Source: Acidipropionibacterium sp. (GTDB lineage Bacteria > Actinomycetota > Actinomycetes > Propionibacteriales > Propionibacteriaceae). From it: a stretch of 64,000 bases of DNA. This document shows, piece after piece, positions 44,484 through 56,703 of the stretch. Location: assembly GCA_022647765.1 (NCBI GenBank), contig JALCLH010000005.1, forward strand, positions 1-64,000, in the 5' to 3' direction. How positions within the stretch are numbered: the first letter of the stretch is position 1; the number at the start of each line of letters is the position of its first letter. The position numbers were made by a program, and so were the translations under genes. The notes under the pieces are model-generated. The model saw nothing but the letters and a program-made list of their open reading frames with translations, ran no database searches and was not told the DNA's origin.

Positions 44484-45497
44484 TCAGGCGGGGCGCACCG
44501 CCACCGCCAGATCGCGCTGGATGGAGGAGTCCACCCGGTGCGAGAACTGGGACCACTGGTCCCCGTCGAGGGGTTCCAGGCCGGCCTCGGTCAGCATGGA
44601 CAGGAGGTCCTCGCGAGACAGCCCGTGGGTGTTCCAGGACAGTCCCAGCGCCCCACCGGCGCGCAGCTGGCCGGCCCACACCGGGATGGCCTCGGCCAGC
44701 AGAGTGGCCGGGGAGCGGTGCGATCCGGAGGCGGTGTGCGCCCCGTGCACGACGCCGTAGGGGGCGTCGGTGACGATCGCGTCGAAGGTCTTCCTGCCCC
44801 ACAGCGCCGCTGAGTCGCGGGTGTCTCCGGGCAGCGCGGCCAGGGTGAGGGGGGCGACGCCGGGGAGCCTCAGCTCGGCGTCGAACCGCTTCCCGAGGTT
44901 GCGGCCGTCGCGGCGCAGTCTCGAGGTTCCGGTGGTGTGCTTGAGGCGCTTGCGACGCAACCAGGTCGACAGGTGGGCGGTCATGGCCTCGAGGGCCTTG
45001 GCGTCGTCATCGACCCCGAAGGCGTCGTGGCCGGCCAGCCAGCAGGTGGTCAGCGTGGTGCCGCGCCCGCACATCGGGTCGAGGACGGCCAGTCGTTCTC
45101 CGGCGTCGCGTCGCCTGGCGGGGGAGCCGCGCAGCGCGGCCAGTGTGACGTTGAGCAGCAGGCGGGTGAACTGCTCGTTGGTCTTGCCCTGGTACTTCGG
45201 GATGGTGACCAGGTCGTCGTCCAGCAGGTCGGTGTGCGGCAGCTCGACCGGGCGCAGCAGGTCGCCCTCGCGGGCGAAACAGGCCATCGTCGCCGAGGCT
45301 CTCGAAATCGCGGCCAGCCGGTCGTCGGCTAGGCCGTCGATGTCGAGGCTCAGGTAGTCGACCCCGGCCACCGTGGTGGGGGCGGCGTCCCGGATGTCGG
45401 GGCAGATGATGCTCAGTTCGGCGGCCGACAGCCGGGGCGACTGCCCGGCGTAGACGTGGTTGGCCGAGGGGGAGAGCAGGACGAGACAGCGGGGCAT
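44484..45497 (-). CDS. putative RNA/DNA methyltransferase (TRMT11/UPF0020-like)
   Basis: 337 residues from the ATG at 45497. SAM motif I VLDPMCGRGTTLTTCW is preceded by an N-terminal region of about 120 residues. The catalytic motif IV is VTDAPYG, a D-P-P-Y variant with Ala. The late RDLAVAVRP strand completes the Rossmann-fold. The N-terminal part could hold a degenerate THUMP domain, suggesting tRNA guanosine methylation (inference). It lies downstream of palindrome B2. Confidence 0.75.
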   Translation of the reverse strand: MPRCLVLLSPSANHVYAGQSPRLSAAELSIICPDIRDAAPTTVAGVDYLSLDIDGLADDRLAAISRASATMACFAREGDLLRPVELPHTDLLDDDLVTIPKYQGKTNEQFTRLLLNVTLAALRGSPARRRDAGERLAVLDPMCGRGTTLTTCWLAGHDAFGVDDDAKALEAMTAHLSTWLRRKRLKHTTGTSRLRRDGRNLGKRFDAELRLPGVAPLTLAALPGDTRDSAALWGRKTFDAIVTDAPYGVVHGAHTASGSHRSPATLLAEAIPVWAGQLRAGGALGLSWNTHGLSREDLLSMLTEAGLEPLDGDQWSQFSHRVDSSIQRDLAVAVRPA

Positions 45498-45528
45498 CCC
45501 AGCATTGTCCCATTCCCCCCTCGGCGCG

Positions 45529-45601
45529 TGGAAATCACTCCCGCCTCGCCGCAATCCGGCCCTGTCAGGGCGTCGGGACGGCGAGGCGGGAGTGATCTCC
45601 A
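45529..45601. repeat. palindromic element B2 (TCACTC family)
   Basis: Arms TGGAAATCACTCCCGCCT.. / ..AGGCGGGAGTGATCTCCA with one mismatch and inner GCCCTG/CAGGGC. Homologous to B1 including the loop. It lies downstream of ppa and upstream of the methyltransferase (both minus), so it may act as a terminator there. Confidence 0.85.
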
Positions 45602-45614
45602 GCGCCCGGCGCCG

Positions 45615-46175
45615 TCACGCCAAATTGACCTGGTGATGCTCGTAGGGGGTGCCCTTGGCCCGCTCGAAGGAGCTGTGGATCTCTGCCTCGGCCAGCAGCC
45701 GGCCGGTCCAGGTGGCGCCCTCGACCGACTTCCCGGGCTCCAGGTCCTTGTAGACGGTGAAGAAGTGCTCGATCTCCATCAGGGTGAGGTTCCCGACGTC
45801 GTCGATATCGCGCAGGTAGTCGCGGCGCTGGTCGGCGGTGGGGACGCACAGCACCTTGTCGTCGCCGCCCATCTCGTCCTGCATCTGGAACATCGCGATC
45901 GCCCGGCACTCGATGAGGCAGCCCGGGAAGGTCGGCTCCTGAAGCAGCACCATCGCGTCCAGGGGGTCGCCGTCCTCGCCGAGGGTGCCCTCGATATACC
46001 CGTAGTCGTAGGGGTACTGGGTCGAGGTGAAGAGAGTCCGGTCGAGCCGGATCCGCCCGGTCTCGTGATCCATCTCGTACTTGTTCTTGGTGCCGCGGGG
46101 AATCTCGATCGTGACATCGAAGGTGATGCCCTCGGGCTCCTGCGCGGGGAAGAAGTTGTGGAAGTCGTCGGTCAC
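45615..46175 (-). CDS. ppa: inorganic pyrophosphatase
   Basis: 186 residues from the GTG at 46175 ([10 protein letters not shown]), preceded by GAGAGGG. Family I signature [19 protein letters not shown] holds the metal-binding Asp residues, with [14 protein letters not shown] near the start and [12 protein letters not shown] late. It hydrolyses PPi from biosynthetic reactions. Divergent from dacB. Confidence 0.95.
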   Translation of the reverse strand: MTDDFHNFFPAQEPEGITFDVTIEIPRGTKNKYEMDHETGRIRLDRTLFTSTQYPYDYGYIEGTLGEDGDPLDAMVLLQEPTFPGCLIECRAIAMFQMQDEMGGDDKVLCVPTADQRRDYLRDIDDVGNLTLMEIEHFFTVYKDLEPGKSVEGATWTGRLLAEAEIHSSFERAKGTPYEHHQVNLA

Positions 46176-46245
46176 TGTCGACCCTCTCTTGTGTCGGACG
46201 CTCGGATGGCGGAAACTGTAGAACCAGTATTGAGGAGGAGACCGG

Positions 46246-47699
46246 GTGGCAGAGCATCGTCGACGGTTGCCCCAGTCGTTGCGTTTCCCCATTCTGGCAC
46301 TTCTGCTAGCAGTTCTAATAGTTCTAGCAGGTGTCGGCGCGATCTGGGGGAAGGTTGCACTGAGACAGACCGGACTGAGGGCGTCCAGTGCGCCCTCCAC
46401 CCTGCCGGCGGGTCTGTACTCGCCGACCCCCCAGGCCAGCGGTCCGGGAGGCGAGGGCGTGGTGACCGCCGCGACCCCCCAGCCGAATTCCAGCGTTCCG
46501 GCCGATCCCAGCCGGATCGCCGCGAAGATCGCTGCGATCAAGCCTGCGGCCGGCACCGTGGGCGCCGTCTCGGTCGACCTGGCGAGCGGCAGGACGCTCT
46601 ACTCGAAGAACGCCGACGCCCTGCTGATACCGGCCTCCAATCTCAAGTCTCTCACCGGCATCGCGCTGCTGGATGCCGTGGACGCCGGCACCCGCTTCGC
46701 CACCAAGGTGGTCAGCGCTGACAGCTCGACGCCGTCTCCGGCAGCCTCCCCGCGGGCGATCACCCTGGTGGGAGGCGGCGATCCCTACCTGCTGTCGGTC
46801 CCCTCGACGACTTTCCCGCAGTTCGCTTCCACGCAGAACCTGGCCCGCTCGACGGCCGCCGCTCTCAAGCGCCAGGGCGTCACGGCGGTCACCCTCGGCT
46901 ACGACGACTCGTTGTTCACCGGGCCGAACTGGAACCCGACCTGGCAGGCCGACTATGCCGACCAGGTGACCCATGTGAGCGCCCTGTGGGTCGACGAGGG
47001 TCTGCCCGCCGGGGCTACCGCCCGTTCCACCACGCCCGCGCTGCAAGCCGCTCAGGTGTTCGCTGGCCAGCTGCGCGCAGATGGCATCACGGTCTCTGGG
47101 ACGCCGACCGCCACCACGGCCGCGTCCTCGGCGAGCACCCTCGCCTCGGTCAGCTCGGCCCCGGTCGAGGACCTGCTGAAGCGGGCCCTGCTGAGCTCCG
47201 ACAACTCCGCCACCGAAGTACTGAGCCACCAGATGGCGCTCGCCTCCGGACAGCCGGCCACCTTCGCCGGAGCCTGCCACCGCTCTCCAGCAGCACCTGA
47301 CCAGGATGGGCGCCTGGCAGTCCGGGGCCGTCATCAAGGACGGCTGCGGGCTGTCCCGCGGCAACCGGGTGAGCGCCACCATGCTGGAGCGCGCGTGGCG
47401 ATACGCGCTGCGCACCCCGCGCACCCAGCCGATCGCCGGCCTGGTCCCGGTCTCCGGCGTCTCCGGCTCTCTGACGGCGCGCTTCCAGGGGCCTGACGAG
47501 GACCGCCGGGCGCGGAGTGGTGCACGCCAAGACCGGCACCCTGACCGAGGTCGCCGCGCTGTCGGGCTGGCTGCGCAGCGCCGATGGCCGGATCGTCGTC
47601 CAGGCCACCATCATCAACAACTCCCCGGACCCCGACGCCGCCCACACCTGGCTGGACTCGGCCTGGTCGGCGGTGGCCGGCTGCGGGTGCACGCCGTGA
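46246..47699 (+). CDS. dacB: D-alanyl-D-alanine carboxypeptidase/endopeptidase (PBP4 type, S13), two frameshifts
   Basis: About 484 residues after repair, from the GTG after GAGGAGGAG. One N-terminal transmembrane anchor ([20 protein letters not shown]). Catalytic Ser-x-x-Lys is in [10 protein letters not shown], Ser-Asp-Asn in [10 protein letters not shown] and Lys-Thr-Gly in VHAKTGTL. It trims murein side chains outside the membrane. Frames break near 47272 (extra T between TFAGA and ATALQQHL) and near 47490 (before [15 protein letters not shown]). The S13-tilS-hpt-ftsH order is conserved in actinobacteria. Confidence 0.9.
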
Positions 47700-47709
47700 T
47701 GATCCGCTG

Positions 47710-48682
47710 ATGGCCCGTCGCGAACTCGGACCGCACGGGCCTGCAGGTGGGCCGGGCGGTCGCCGGGATGCTGCACGGCGTCCCGGATGCGGTGGTGGGC
47801 TGCTCCGGCGGCCCGGACTCGCTGGCCCTGACCCTGGGCGCCGAGTGGGCCTCGCGGCGCACCGGGACCCGGATCCGCGCCGTCATCGTCGACCATCGGC
47901 TCCAGCAGGGCTCGGCGGAGGTCGCTGCCCGGACCCGGGAACTGCTCGCCGCTCGCGGGATCGACGCCGTCGTGCGTCCGGTCGATGTGCCGAGCGGCTG
48001 CGGGGGGCCGGAGGCCGCCGCCCGCACCGTGCGCCGGGAGGCGCTGCTCGAGGCCGCCGGCGGCGCCCCGGTGCTGCTCGGGCACACCCTCGACGATCAG
48101 GCCGAGACCGTCCTGCTCGGTCTGGCGCGCGGCTCCGGCGCCACCAGCCTGGCGGGGATCCGGCCCAGGGCCGGATCCTTCTGGCACCCCCTGCTGGGGG
48201 TCAGGCGCGCCACCACCCGGGCCGCCTGCCGGGAATGGGGGGTGACGCCGTGGTTGGATCCGCAGAACGACGACCCGGTCTTTCTGCGCTCCCGGGTGCG
48301 GCGCGCCACGATGCCGGTGCTGGAGCGCGACCTGGGCCCCGGCGTCGCCGAGGCGCTGGCCCGCACCGCCACCATCCTGGCGGGGGAGGACGCCGTCCTG
48401 GCCGATCTGGCGCGCCGATGGCTGACCGAGCGCGGTGCCGGAGGGCTTCCGCTGGCCGGCCTGGCCGGGGAGCCCCTCGGGCTGGCCCGACGAATCGTGA
48501 AGACCTGGCTGGACGACGCCGGCCTGGAGACCTCCTTCGCCCATATCGAGGCGGTGCTGGGCCTTCAGACAGCCGAGGGCGGCTCCGGCGTCGACCTGCC
48601 CGGGGGCCGGGTGATCCGGCGCGGCAGACTCCTGATTCTCGCCGGCCAGGAGGATGCGCAGCGGGAGGCCCTGGACGGGTAG
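47710..48682 (+). CDS. tilS: tRNA(Ile)-lysidine synthetase, probable frameshift near the start
   Basis: ATP-pyrophosphatase P-loop SGGPDSLAL near the N-terminus. VIVDHRLQ, GHTLDDQAETVLLGLARGSG and the DPQNDDPVFLRSRVR motif are all TilS signatures. TilS converts C34 of tRNA-Ile(CAU) to lysidine. The clear frame starts at GTG 47747. An ATG at 47710 (MARRELGP) in another frame looks like the true N-terminus, which needs one indel near 47735. It lies between dacB and hpt. Confidence 0.9.
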
Positions 48683-48691
48683 TCTCTTCCC

Positions 48692-49243
<552 letters not shown>

Positions 49244-49245
49244 TT

Positions 49246-49289
49246 CAGGCGGGGGGAGACGACTCCCCCAGCACCCCCTCGTAGCGGGG
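49246..49289 (+). repeat. intergenic copy of the repeat found in topA
   Basis: CAGGCGGGGGGAGACGACTCCC and following bases match topA 5929-5967 with few changes. It lies just after hpt and could fold GGGGGAG-ACGA-CTCCCCC. The rest of 49290-49398 is the ftsH leader; no gene. Confidence 0.7.
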
Positions 49290-49398
49290 CTCTGCGGGTG
49301 GTTGGGGTCCGCCTCGCTGGCCTCTTGGACGGGGGCGGGGGTGGCAGGCGCTGGTATGGTCTGAACCTGACCCACACCACCCCGGCACTAGGCAGTAA

Positions 49399-51560
<2,162 letters not shown>

Positions 51561-51610
51561 GCCGACTCGGCCGAGCGCCGTCCGGGGCCGTCAGCTCCTA
51601 GGATCGAGGG

Positions 51611-52253
51611 GTGAGCATTTCAGAGCACTCCACCGTCCGGGCCGTCCAGCCGATGTCCTGAGCCGGAGGCGGAGGCCGGGAACGGTTTCGTCGACCGGCC
51701 GCGGGCGGCGGCGGCCGTCCGGGAGTTCCTCGCCGCGATCGGTGAGGACCCCGACCGCGAGGACCTGCGCGAGACGCCGATGCGGGTGGCCAAGGCGGCC
51801 GAGGAGCTCTTCGCCGGGATGCACACCGATCCCGCCGAGGTGCTCTCCAAGACCTTCGACATCTCCCACGACGAGCTGGTCCTGGTGCGCGACATCGAGG
51901 TGCAGTCCTTCTGCGAGCATCACCTGCTGCCCTTCGTCGGGGTGGCCCATGTCGGCTACATCCCCGCCAAGGACGGCCGGGTGACCGGGCTGAGCAAGCT
52001 CGGGCGGCTGGTCGACTGCTACGCCAAGCGGCCGCAGGTCCAGGAGCGCCTCACCACCCAGGTCGCCGACGCCCTGGTGGAGCACATCGGCGCCCGGGGG
52101 GTCATCGTGGTGGTCGAGTGCGAGCACATGTGCATGACGATGCGGGGTGTCCGCAAGCCCGGCTCTCGCACGGTGACCTCGGCGGTGCGCGGGATCCTGC
52201 GGGACCCGACGACGCGCGCCGAGGCGATGGAACTGATCACAAGACGGTCCTAA
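51611..52253 (+). CDS. folE: GTP cyclohydrolase I, frameshifted near the start
   Basis: About 214 residues after repair. Zinc ligands Cys and His are in [10 protein letters not shown] and [29 protein letters not shown] is the core. It makes dihydroneopterin triphosphate, first step of folate synthesis. The GTG at 51611 opens 16 codons to a TGA at 51659-51661. Adding one C at TGTCC-TGAG gives [19 protein letters not shown] and joins the rest. It heads the fol genes; folP follows after the Dcu carrier. Confidence 0.93.
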
Positions 52254-52254
52254 G

Positions 52255-52274
52255 AGGAGGGGCCAACCCCTCCT
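52255..52274 (+). terminator. terminator after folE
   Basis: AGGAGGGG-CCAA-CCCCTCCT directly after the stop. A second stem (GGAGGGTCGG / CCGACCCCCTCC) at 52337-52360 follows. Confidence 0.7.
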
Positions 52275-52367
52275 GACCTCCCGTTGCGCCGATTGGTGGG
52301 TGGGGGCTTGGGTGCGCGCTGGCCTCTTCTGCGACCGGAGGGTCGGGGCCGACCCCCTCCAGTCTCC

Positions 52368-52436
52368 ACGAGGCGCCCCCTTCTTCCACCAGGCGCCCGC
52401 TAGATGAGGCGCCTGGTGGAGGAAGGGGCGCCTCGT
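52368..52436. repeat. long palindrome D
   Basis: Arms of about 29 bp with a few mismatches (ACGAGGCGCCCC.. / ..GGGGCGCCTCGT; inner CCACCAGGCGCC / GGCGCCTGGTGG) around CGCTAGATGA. It lies between folE and the Dcu gene. Arm sequence differs from the TCACTC family, so it is kept separate. Confidence 0.75.
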
Positions 52437-52462
52437 CGGGGCACGGCGTCATCCCGGGATAT

Positions 52463-52487
52463 TGGTGAGACCAGAATGGTCCGACCA
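52463..52487. promoter_or_regulatory. paired GntR-type operators before the Dcu carrier
   Basis: TGGTGAGACCA (52463-52473) and the perfect palindrome TGGTCCGACCA (52477-52487), 14 bp centre to centre. The same core lies before adh at 20868. The promoter should be in the AT-richer stretch to about 52530. The start is 149 bp on. Confidence 0.6.
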
Positions 52488-52635
52488 AATAGTCTGATGT
52501 GGCGAACCCCTTTCGATTTTTGTGTGCGGTGTGCACAGAAATGGCATTGCGCGTTGATTCCAGTCGCATCGTCTGCGATGCTCCCTCGCGGTTCCAGGGA
52601 GACCTTCGGCCTTCCGTGTCGAAGGAGAGTGAACT

Positions 52636-53949
52636 GTGATCTGGGTGCATCTGGCCATCGTGCTGGCGGCCATCATCGTCGGAGCGCGATTCGGGGGGAT
52701 AGCGATCGGACTGGCCGGCGGGGCCGGCGTCGCGCTGCTGGCGGCGACCGGTCTGTCCACCGATCCGACCAAGGACGTGCCGTGGTCGGTCATCGGGATC
52801 ATCATGTGCGTGATCAGCGCCATCTCCGCCTTGCAGTTGGCGGGCGCGATGGACTATCTGGTGCATCTGACGGAGCGACTGCTGCGCAAGCATCCGAAGC
52901 AGATCACCTATCTGGCTCCCCTGGTGACCTATCTGCTGTCAATGCTCGCCGGCACCGGACACACCGCCTATTCCGTTCTTCCGGTCATCGTCGACGTCGC
53001 CAAGAGCAACAAGATCCGGCCATCGCGTCCGCTGTCGATCGCGGTGGTCGCATCCCAGGTGGCCGTGTGCGCCTCACCCATATCGGCGGCGACCGTGGCC
53101 ATCACCTCGATTCTCACCCCTCTTCATGTGGGCTATCTGCAGATTCTGGCGGTGGTCATCCCCTGCACCTTCATCGGGTGCGCCGTCGGCGCCGTGGTTG
53201 CTGCGCACCAGGGGTGTGAACTCGAGGAGGATCCGGTCTACCGGGAGCGGGTCGCGAAGGGTCAGGTTTCCGAACCCTCCGCATCGGCGCAGAGCTATCA
53301 GCGGCCGGCCAGCGCCCTGCCCGCATTGTGGATCTTCATCGCCGCCCTGGTGCTCGCGGTCGCCTACTCCGCGTTGACCTCCGAACAGCTGGGACTGGTG
53401 AAGAATCCCCCGATGTCGGCGAACGGAGCCATCATGGCGGTGATGATGACCGCTGCCCTGATCATCGTCGCGATCACCGGAAAACCGTTCAAGAAGCTGA
53501 CCGAGCAGTCCACCTTCAAGTCGGGCATGACCGCCGCGATCTGCATTCTGGGCGTTGCCTGGCTCGGCATTGCATTCGTCAACGGCCACATCGCGCAGCT
53601 CCAGTCGGCAGGAGCCGGGTTCATCTCGCATGCCCCGTGGCTGCTGAGCGTCGTGCTCTACCTCGCCGGTCCCTTCCTGTACTCGCATGCGGCGGTGACG
53701 GTGGCGTTCATGCCCGCGGCCGTTGCGATCGGCCTGCAGCCGGTGGCGCTGCTCGCCTGCTATCCGGCCGTCTCGAACTACTACCTCTTCCCGACCTACC
53801 CCACCACGATCGCCGCCATGGAGATGGACGACACCGGATCGACGCGGGTCGGAAAGTTCGTGCTGGCCCACCCCTTCGTCATCCCCGGGACGGTCTCCAT
53901 CGCCGTCACTGTGGCTCTGGGATTCGTGCTGGCCCCGCTGGTGCTCTGA
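52636..53949 (+). CDS. anaerobic C4-dicarboxylate transporter (Dcu family)
   Basis: 437 residues from GTG after AAGGAG. Ten or more hydrophobic helices; the N-terminus (HLAIVLAAIIVGARFGGIAIGLAGG) and PLVTYLLSMLAGTGHTAYSVLPVI are diagnostic for DcuA/DcuB. Dcu carriers exchange fumarate, succinate, malate and aspartate; succinate export fits a propionic fermenter (inference). It interrupts the folE-folP order, and GntR-type sites control it separately. Confidence 0.9.
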   Translation: MIWVHLAIVLAAIIVGARFGGIAIGLAGGAGVALLAATGLSTDPTKDVPWSVIGIIMCVISAISALQLAGAMDYLVHLTERLLRKHPKQITYLAPLVTYLLSMLAGTGHTAYSVLPVIVDVAKSNKIRPSRPLSIAVVASQVAVCASPISAATVAITSILTPLHVGYLQILAVVIPCTFIGCAVGAVVAAHQGCELEEDPVYRERVAKGQVSEPSASAQSYQRPASALPALWIFIAALVLAVAYSALTSEQLGLVKNPPMSANGAIMAVMMTAALIIVAITGKPFKKLTEQSTFKSGMTAAICILGVAWLGIAFVNGHIAQLQSAGAGFISHAPWLLSVVLYLAGPFLYSHAAVTVAFMPAAVAIGLQPVALLACYPAVSNYYLFPTYPTTIAAMEMDDTGSTRVGKFVLAHPFVIPGTVSIAVTVALGFVLAPLVL

Positions 53950-54001
53950 CCGACGATGTGATCGTGGTGTCCCGGGTTTCGCAGTTTCGTCGCGGGTCGG
54001 C

Positions 54002-54931
54002 ATGATGTGCTCCGTGATTCACGTCGACCCCCGGGACAGCTCGCCGCATCCGTCACGGACCCTCGTGATGGGCGTGGTCAATGTCACCCCGGACTCCTTC
54101 TCCGACGGCGGCAGATGGCTGGATCCCGAGGACGCCGTCGACCACGCCCGCGGTCTGGTCGACGAAGGCGCGGACATCATCGACATCGGCGGGGAGTCCA
54201 CCCGGCCCGGCAGCGCCCGCACCCCCGCCGCCCAGGAGGCCCGGCGGGTACTGCCCGCCGTGGAGGCCCTGGCCGGTTCGGGACTGACGATCTCGGTCGA
54301 CACCATGCGAGCCTCGGTCGCCAGGGCGGCGATCGAGGCCGGGGCGACGATCATCAACGACGTGTCGGGCGGTCTGGCCGATCCGAGCATCCTGGGCGTG
54401 GTCGCGGACAGCGAGGCGGACTACATCGCGATGCACTGGCGGGCGCACTCTGCGACCATGCAGTCCGATCGGCTCACCCACTACGACGACCTGGTTCCCG
54501 ATGTCATCGCCGAACTCGCCGACCGGGTCCGGGCCGCCGAGCGGGCCGGAATCCCGCGGCACCGGATCATCGTCGACCCGGGCATCGGGTTCTCCAAGAG
54601 CGGCCGGCAGAACTGGCAGCTGCTCCAGGCCATCGACACCGTCCAGGCGGCCTTCCCCGACCTGCGGGTGCTGTGGGGAGTCTCCCGCAAGGGCTTCCTG
54701 GGAAGCCTGCTGACTGACCCCGACTCCGGCGCTGACACGGGCACGAGCACTGGCGCCGGAACGCGGCCGCCGCTGGGCCGCGACGCCGCCACCCAGGCCC
54801 TCACCTGCTGGTGCGCCGGGCACCGGGCCTGGGCGGTGCGCACCCACGAGGTGCGCGGCAACCGGGACGCCTGCGAGGTCTTCGCGCGGCTCGGAGAGGG
54901 CGCGGAGGTGGAAGTGCCGGAGATCGGGTGA
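54002..54931 (+). CDS. folP: dihydropteroate synthase
   Basis: 309 residues; ATG 54002 or 54005, both in frame. GVVNVTPDSFSDGG and DIIDIGGESTRPG are the DHPS signatures; FSKSGRQNW and WGVSRKGFLG hold the pterin and pABA contacts. It condenses pABA with hydroxymethylpterin and is the sulfonamide target. The stop codon lies inside the left arm of palindrome C. Confidence 0.95.
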   Translation: MMCSVIHVDPRDSSPHPSRTLVMGVVNVTPDSFSDGGRWLDPEDAVDHARGLVDEGADIIDIGGESTRPGSARTPAAQEARRVLPAVEALAGSGLTISVDTMRASVARAAIEAGATIINDVSGGLADPSILGVVADSEADYIAMHWRAHSATMQSDRLTHYDDLVPDVIAELADRVRAAERAGIPRHRIIVDPGIGFSKSGRQNWQLLQAIDTVQAAFPDLRVLWGVSRKGFLGSLLTDPDSGADTGTSTGAGTRPPLGRDAATQALTCWCAGHRAWAVRTHEVRGNRDACEVFARLGEGAEVEVPEIG

Positions 54932-55005
54932 CTATTTCACTCGCGTAAGGGAGTGCATTCGCATCGTGAAGTTGAGATCGGGCCTTAGACGAGTGAAATA
55001 GTCAC
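54928..55005. repeat. palindromic element C (TCACTC family)
   Basis: Perfect 16-bp arms GTGACTATTTCACTCG / CGAGTGAAATAGTCAC, with TAAGG/CCTTA inside. The left arm contains the folP stop codon. It shares TTCACTC with the other elements and GGCCT(T)AG near the right arm with A1. folB starts 38 bp later. Confidence 0.8.
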
Positions 55006-55042
55006 TTCGTCATGCCGGCCCGCCGGCAGGTAGCCTCGCGGC

Positions 55043-55498
55043 ATGGACACTCGCGGCATGGACACCCACGACGAGGCGGGGCATATCCGCCTGATGGGGA
55101 TCACGGCGATCGGCCATCACGGCGTGCTCGCCTCCGAGAGGCGCGACGGGCAGCCCTTCATCGTCGATGTCGACCTGAGCCTGCCGCTGGACACCCGTTC
55201 CGACCGGCTCGACCAGACCGTCAACTACGCTGTGATCGCTCAGCAGGTGGTCGAGGAGATTCAGGGCGAGCCGGTGGATCTCATCGAGACCCTGGCCGGT
55301 CGGATCGCTGACAGATGCCTCGCCACAGGCGAGTCCGGTGGAACAGCCGACAGCACGTCTGGGCACACGGCCGCAGGCGAGCCGCCCCACACAACGGCGC
55401 AGTCGGTCGAGGTCACCGTCCACAAACCGCACGCACCCGTCGGCGTCCCGTTGAGCGACGTCGCGGTAGTCGTCAGGAGGAACCGGATATGTCTGTGA
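55043..55498 (+). CDS. folB: dihydroneopterin aldolase
   Basis: 151 residues; ATG 55043 or 55058. The core GITAIGHHGVLASERRDGQPF and VNYAVIAQQVVEEI are typical, and VTVHKPHAPVG ends the fold. A Gly/Ser/Thr-rich insert of about 27 residues precedes the last strand, longer than usual. It cleaves dihydroneopterin to hydroxymethylpterin. It overlaps folK by 10 bp. Confidence 0.92.
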   Translation: MDTRGMDTHDEAGHIRLMGITAIGHHGVLASERRDGQPFIVDVDLSLPLDTRSDRLDQTVNYAVIAQQVVEEIQGEPVDLIETLAGRIADRCLATGESGGTADSTSGHTAAGEPPHTTAQSVEVTVHKPHAPVGVPLSDVAVVVRRNRICL

Positions 55499-56049
55499 CG
55501 AGAGACACCCAACCCAGGATCGACGTCGACACCCTGGGCACGATGCGGGCGCTGAGGACCGTCGTGTTCAGCCTGGGCGCGAACCTCGGCGACACCATCG
55601 AGACCCTTCAGGGGGCCGTCGACCTCATCTGCGAGACGCCGGGGGCGATCCCGGTGGGGGTCTCGCCGGTCTACCTCACCACCCCGGTGGGCAAGCTGGA
55701 CCAGCCCGACTTCCACAATCTGGTGCTGGTCGTCGAGTCCACCCTCAAGGCCCGGACCCTGCTCGAGCGGGGCCTGGCGATCGAGGACAGCTTCGGACGG
55801 GAGCGGCTGGAGGTCAACGGACCGCGGGTGATCGACGTCGACCTCATCCAGGTGGGCGATCAGGTCATCGACGAGCCGGACCTCAAGATTCCGCACCCGC
55901 GGGCCTTCGAACGCGCCTTCGTGCTGGTGCCCTGGGCCGACGTCGAGCCCCGGGCCGAGCTCCAGGGTCACGGCCGGATCGTCGACCTCATCGCGGGACT
56001 GGACACCTCCGGCGTGCACCGGATCGGTCAGGAGGTCACGCTGTCGTGA
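55489..56049 (+). CDS. folK: hydroxymethyl-dihydropterin pyrophosphokinase
   Basis: 186 residues from ATG 55489; CAGGAGG at 55474 fixes the start. FSLGANLGD and the signature RVIDVDLIQVG with PHPRAFERAFVL are diagnostic. It passes diphosphate from ATP to hydroxymethylpterin for folP. It overlaps the next gene by 4 bp. Confidence 0.94.
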   Translation: MSVTRDTQPRIDVDTLGTMRALRTVVFSLGANLGDTIETLQGAVDLICETPGAIPVGVSPVYLTTPVGKLDQPDFHNLVLVVESTLKARTLLERGLAIEDSFGRERLEVNGPRVIDVDLIQVGDQVIDEPDLKIPHPRAFERAFVLVPWADVEPRAELQGHGRIVDLIAGLDTSGVHRIGQEVTLS

Positions 56050-56606
56050 CGCGGTCGCTGCCACCACAGGAGGAGCCGCCCGAATCCGAACCCACCGGAA
56101 GCCTGCGCCCGACCGACCTGCGCTCGGTCGCCGTGGCCGCCCTGTGCGGGGCGGTGGTGGGCTGGTTCGTGCTCAGCATCTTCGTCGTCACCGACGCCAT
56201 GGTGCCGATTCTGCCCTGGTCGCTGCCGATCATCCTGGCCGTGGTGGCGGGCGGGGTGTGGATCGATTCGCGGGTGCTGCGGCGCAAGGTCGCCGATCCC
56301 CATCGCGAGGTCTCCCCGACCGAGGGCCTGGTGAGTCTGGCGCTGGGAAAGGCGCTGGTGCTCACCGGTGCCGCGCTGGCGGGGGCCTGCGTGGTCTACG
56401 TCGTCACATTCATCCGGCAGTGGAGCATTCCCTATCCCCGGCAGCGGGTCATCACCGGAACCGCATCGGCGGTCGTCTGCGCCCTTCTGGCAGTCGCCGG
56501 CTGGGCATTGGAGAGGGCATGCCGGGTTCCTCCCGACGGGGGATCCGACCGCGACGACCGCCTCGGCGGGCGGGGCGGAGACGACTCCGGCCGGCCGGTT
56601 CGCTGA
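56046..56606 (+). CDS. DUF3180 membrane protein
   Basis: 186 residues from GTG. Four hydrophobic stretches (SVAVAALCGAVVGWFVLSIF, LPWSLPIILAVVAGGVWI, ALVLTGAALAGACVVYVV, ASAVVCALLAVAGWAL) match DUF3180, which follows folK in most actinobacteria. The function is unknown. The acidic and Gly/Arg-rich tail is disordered. Confidence 0.85.
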   Translation: MTRSLPPQEEPPESEPTGSLRPTDLRSVAVAALCGAVVGWFVLSIFVVTDAMVPILPWSLPIILAVVAGGVWIDSRVLRRKVADPHREVSPTEGLVSLALGKALVLTGAALAGACVVYVVTFIRQWSIPYPRQRVITGTASAVVCALLAVAGWALERACRVPPDGGSDRDDRLGGRGGDDSGRPVR

Positions 56607-56703
56607 GAAAACACGAAGAATCCGCCGTTCCGGCCCGGCATGTCGAGACTTTTCTGAACCGGTGGAGTGAGATTTGCTCTCGCAATTTGTTAGGATCACA
56701 GCT

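Noticed and set aside
56570..56600. Third copy of the topA-type repeat in the DUF3180 gene
   Set aside because: Only GGAGACGACTCC is shared; too short to separate from chance.
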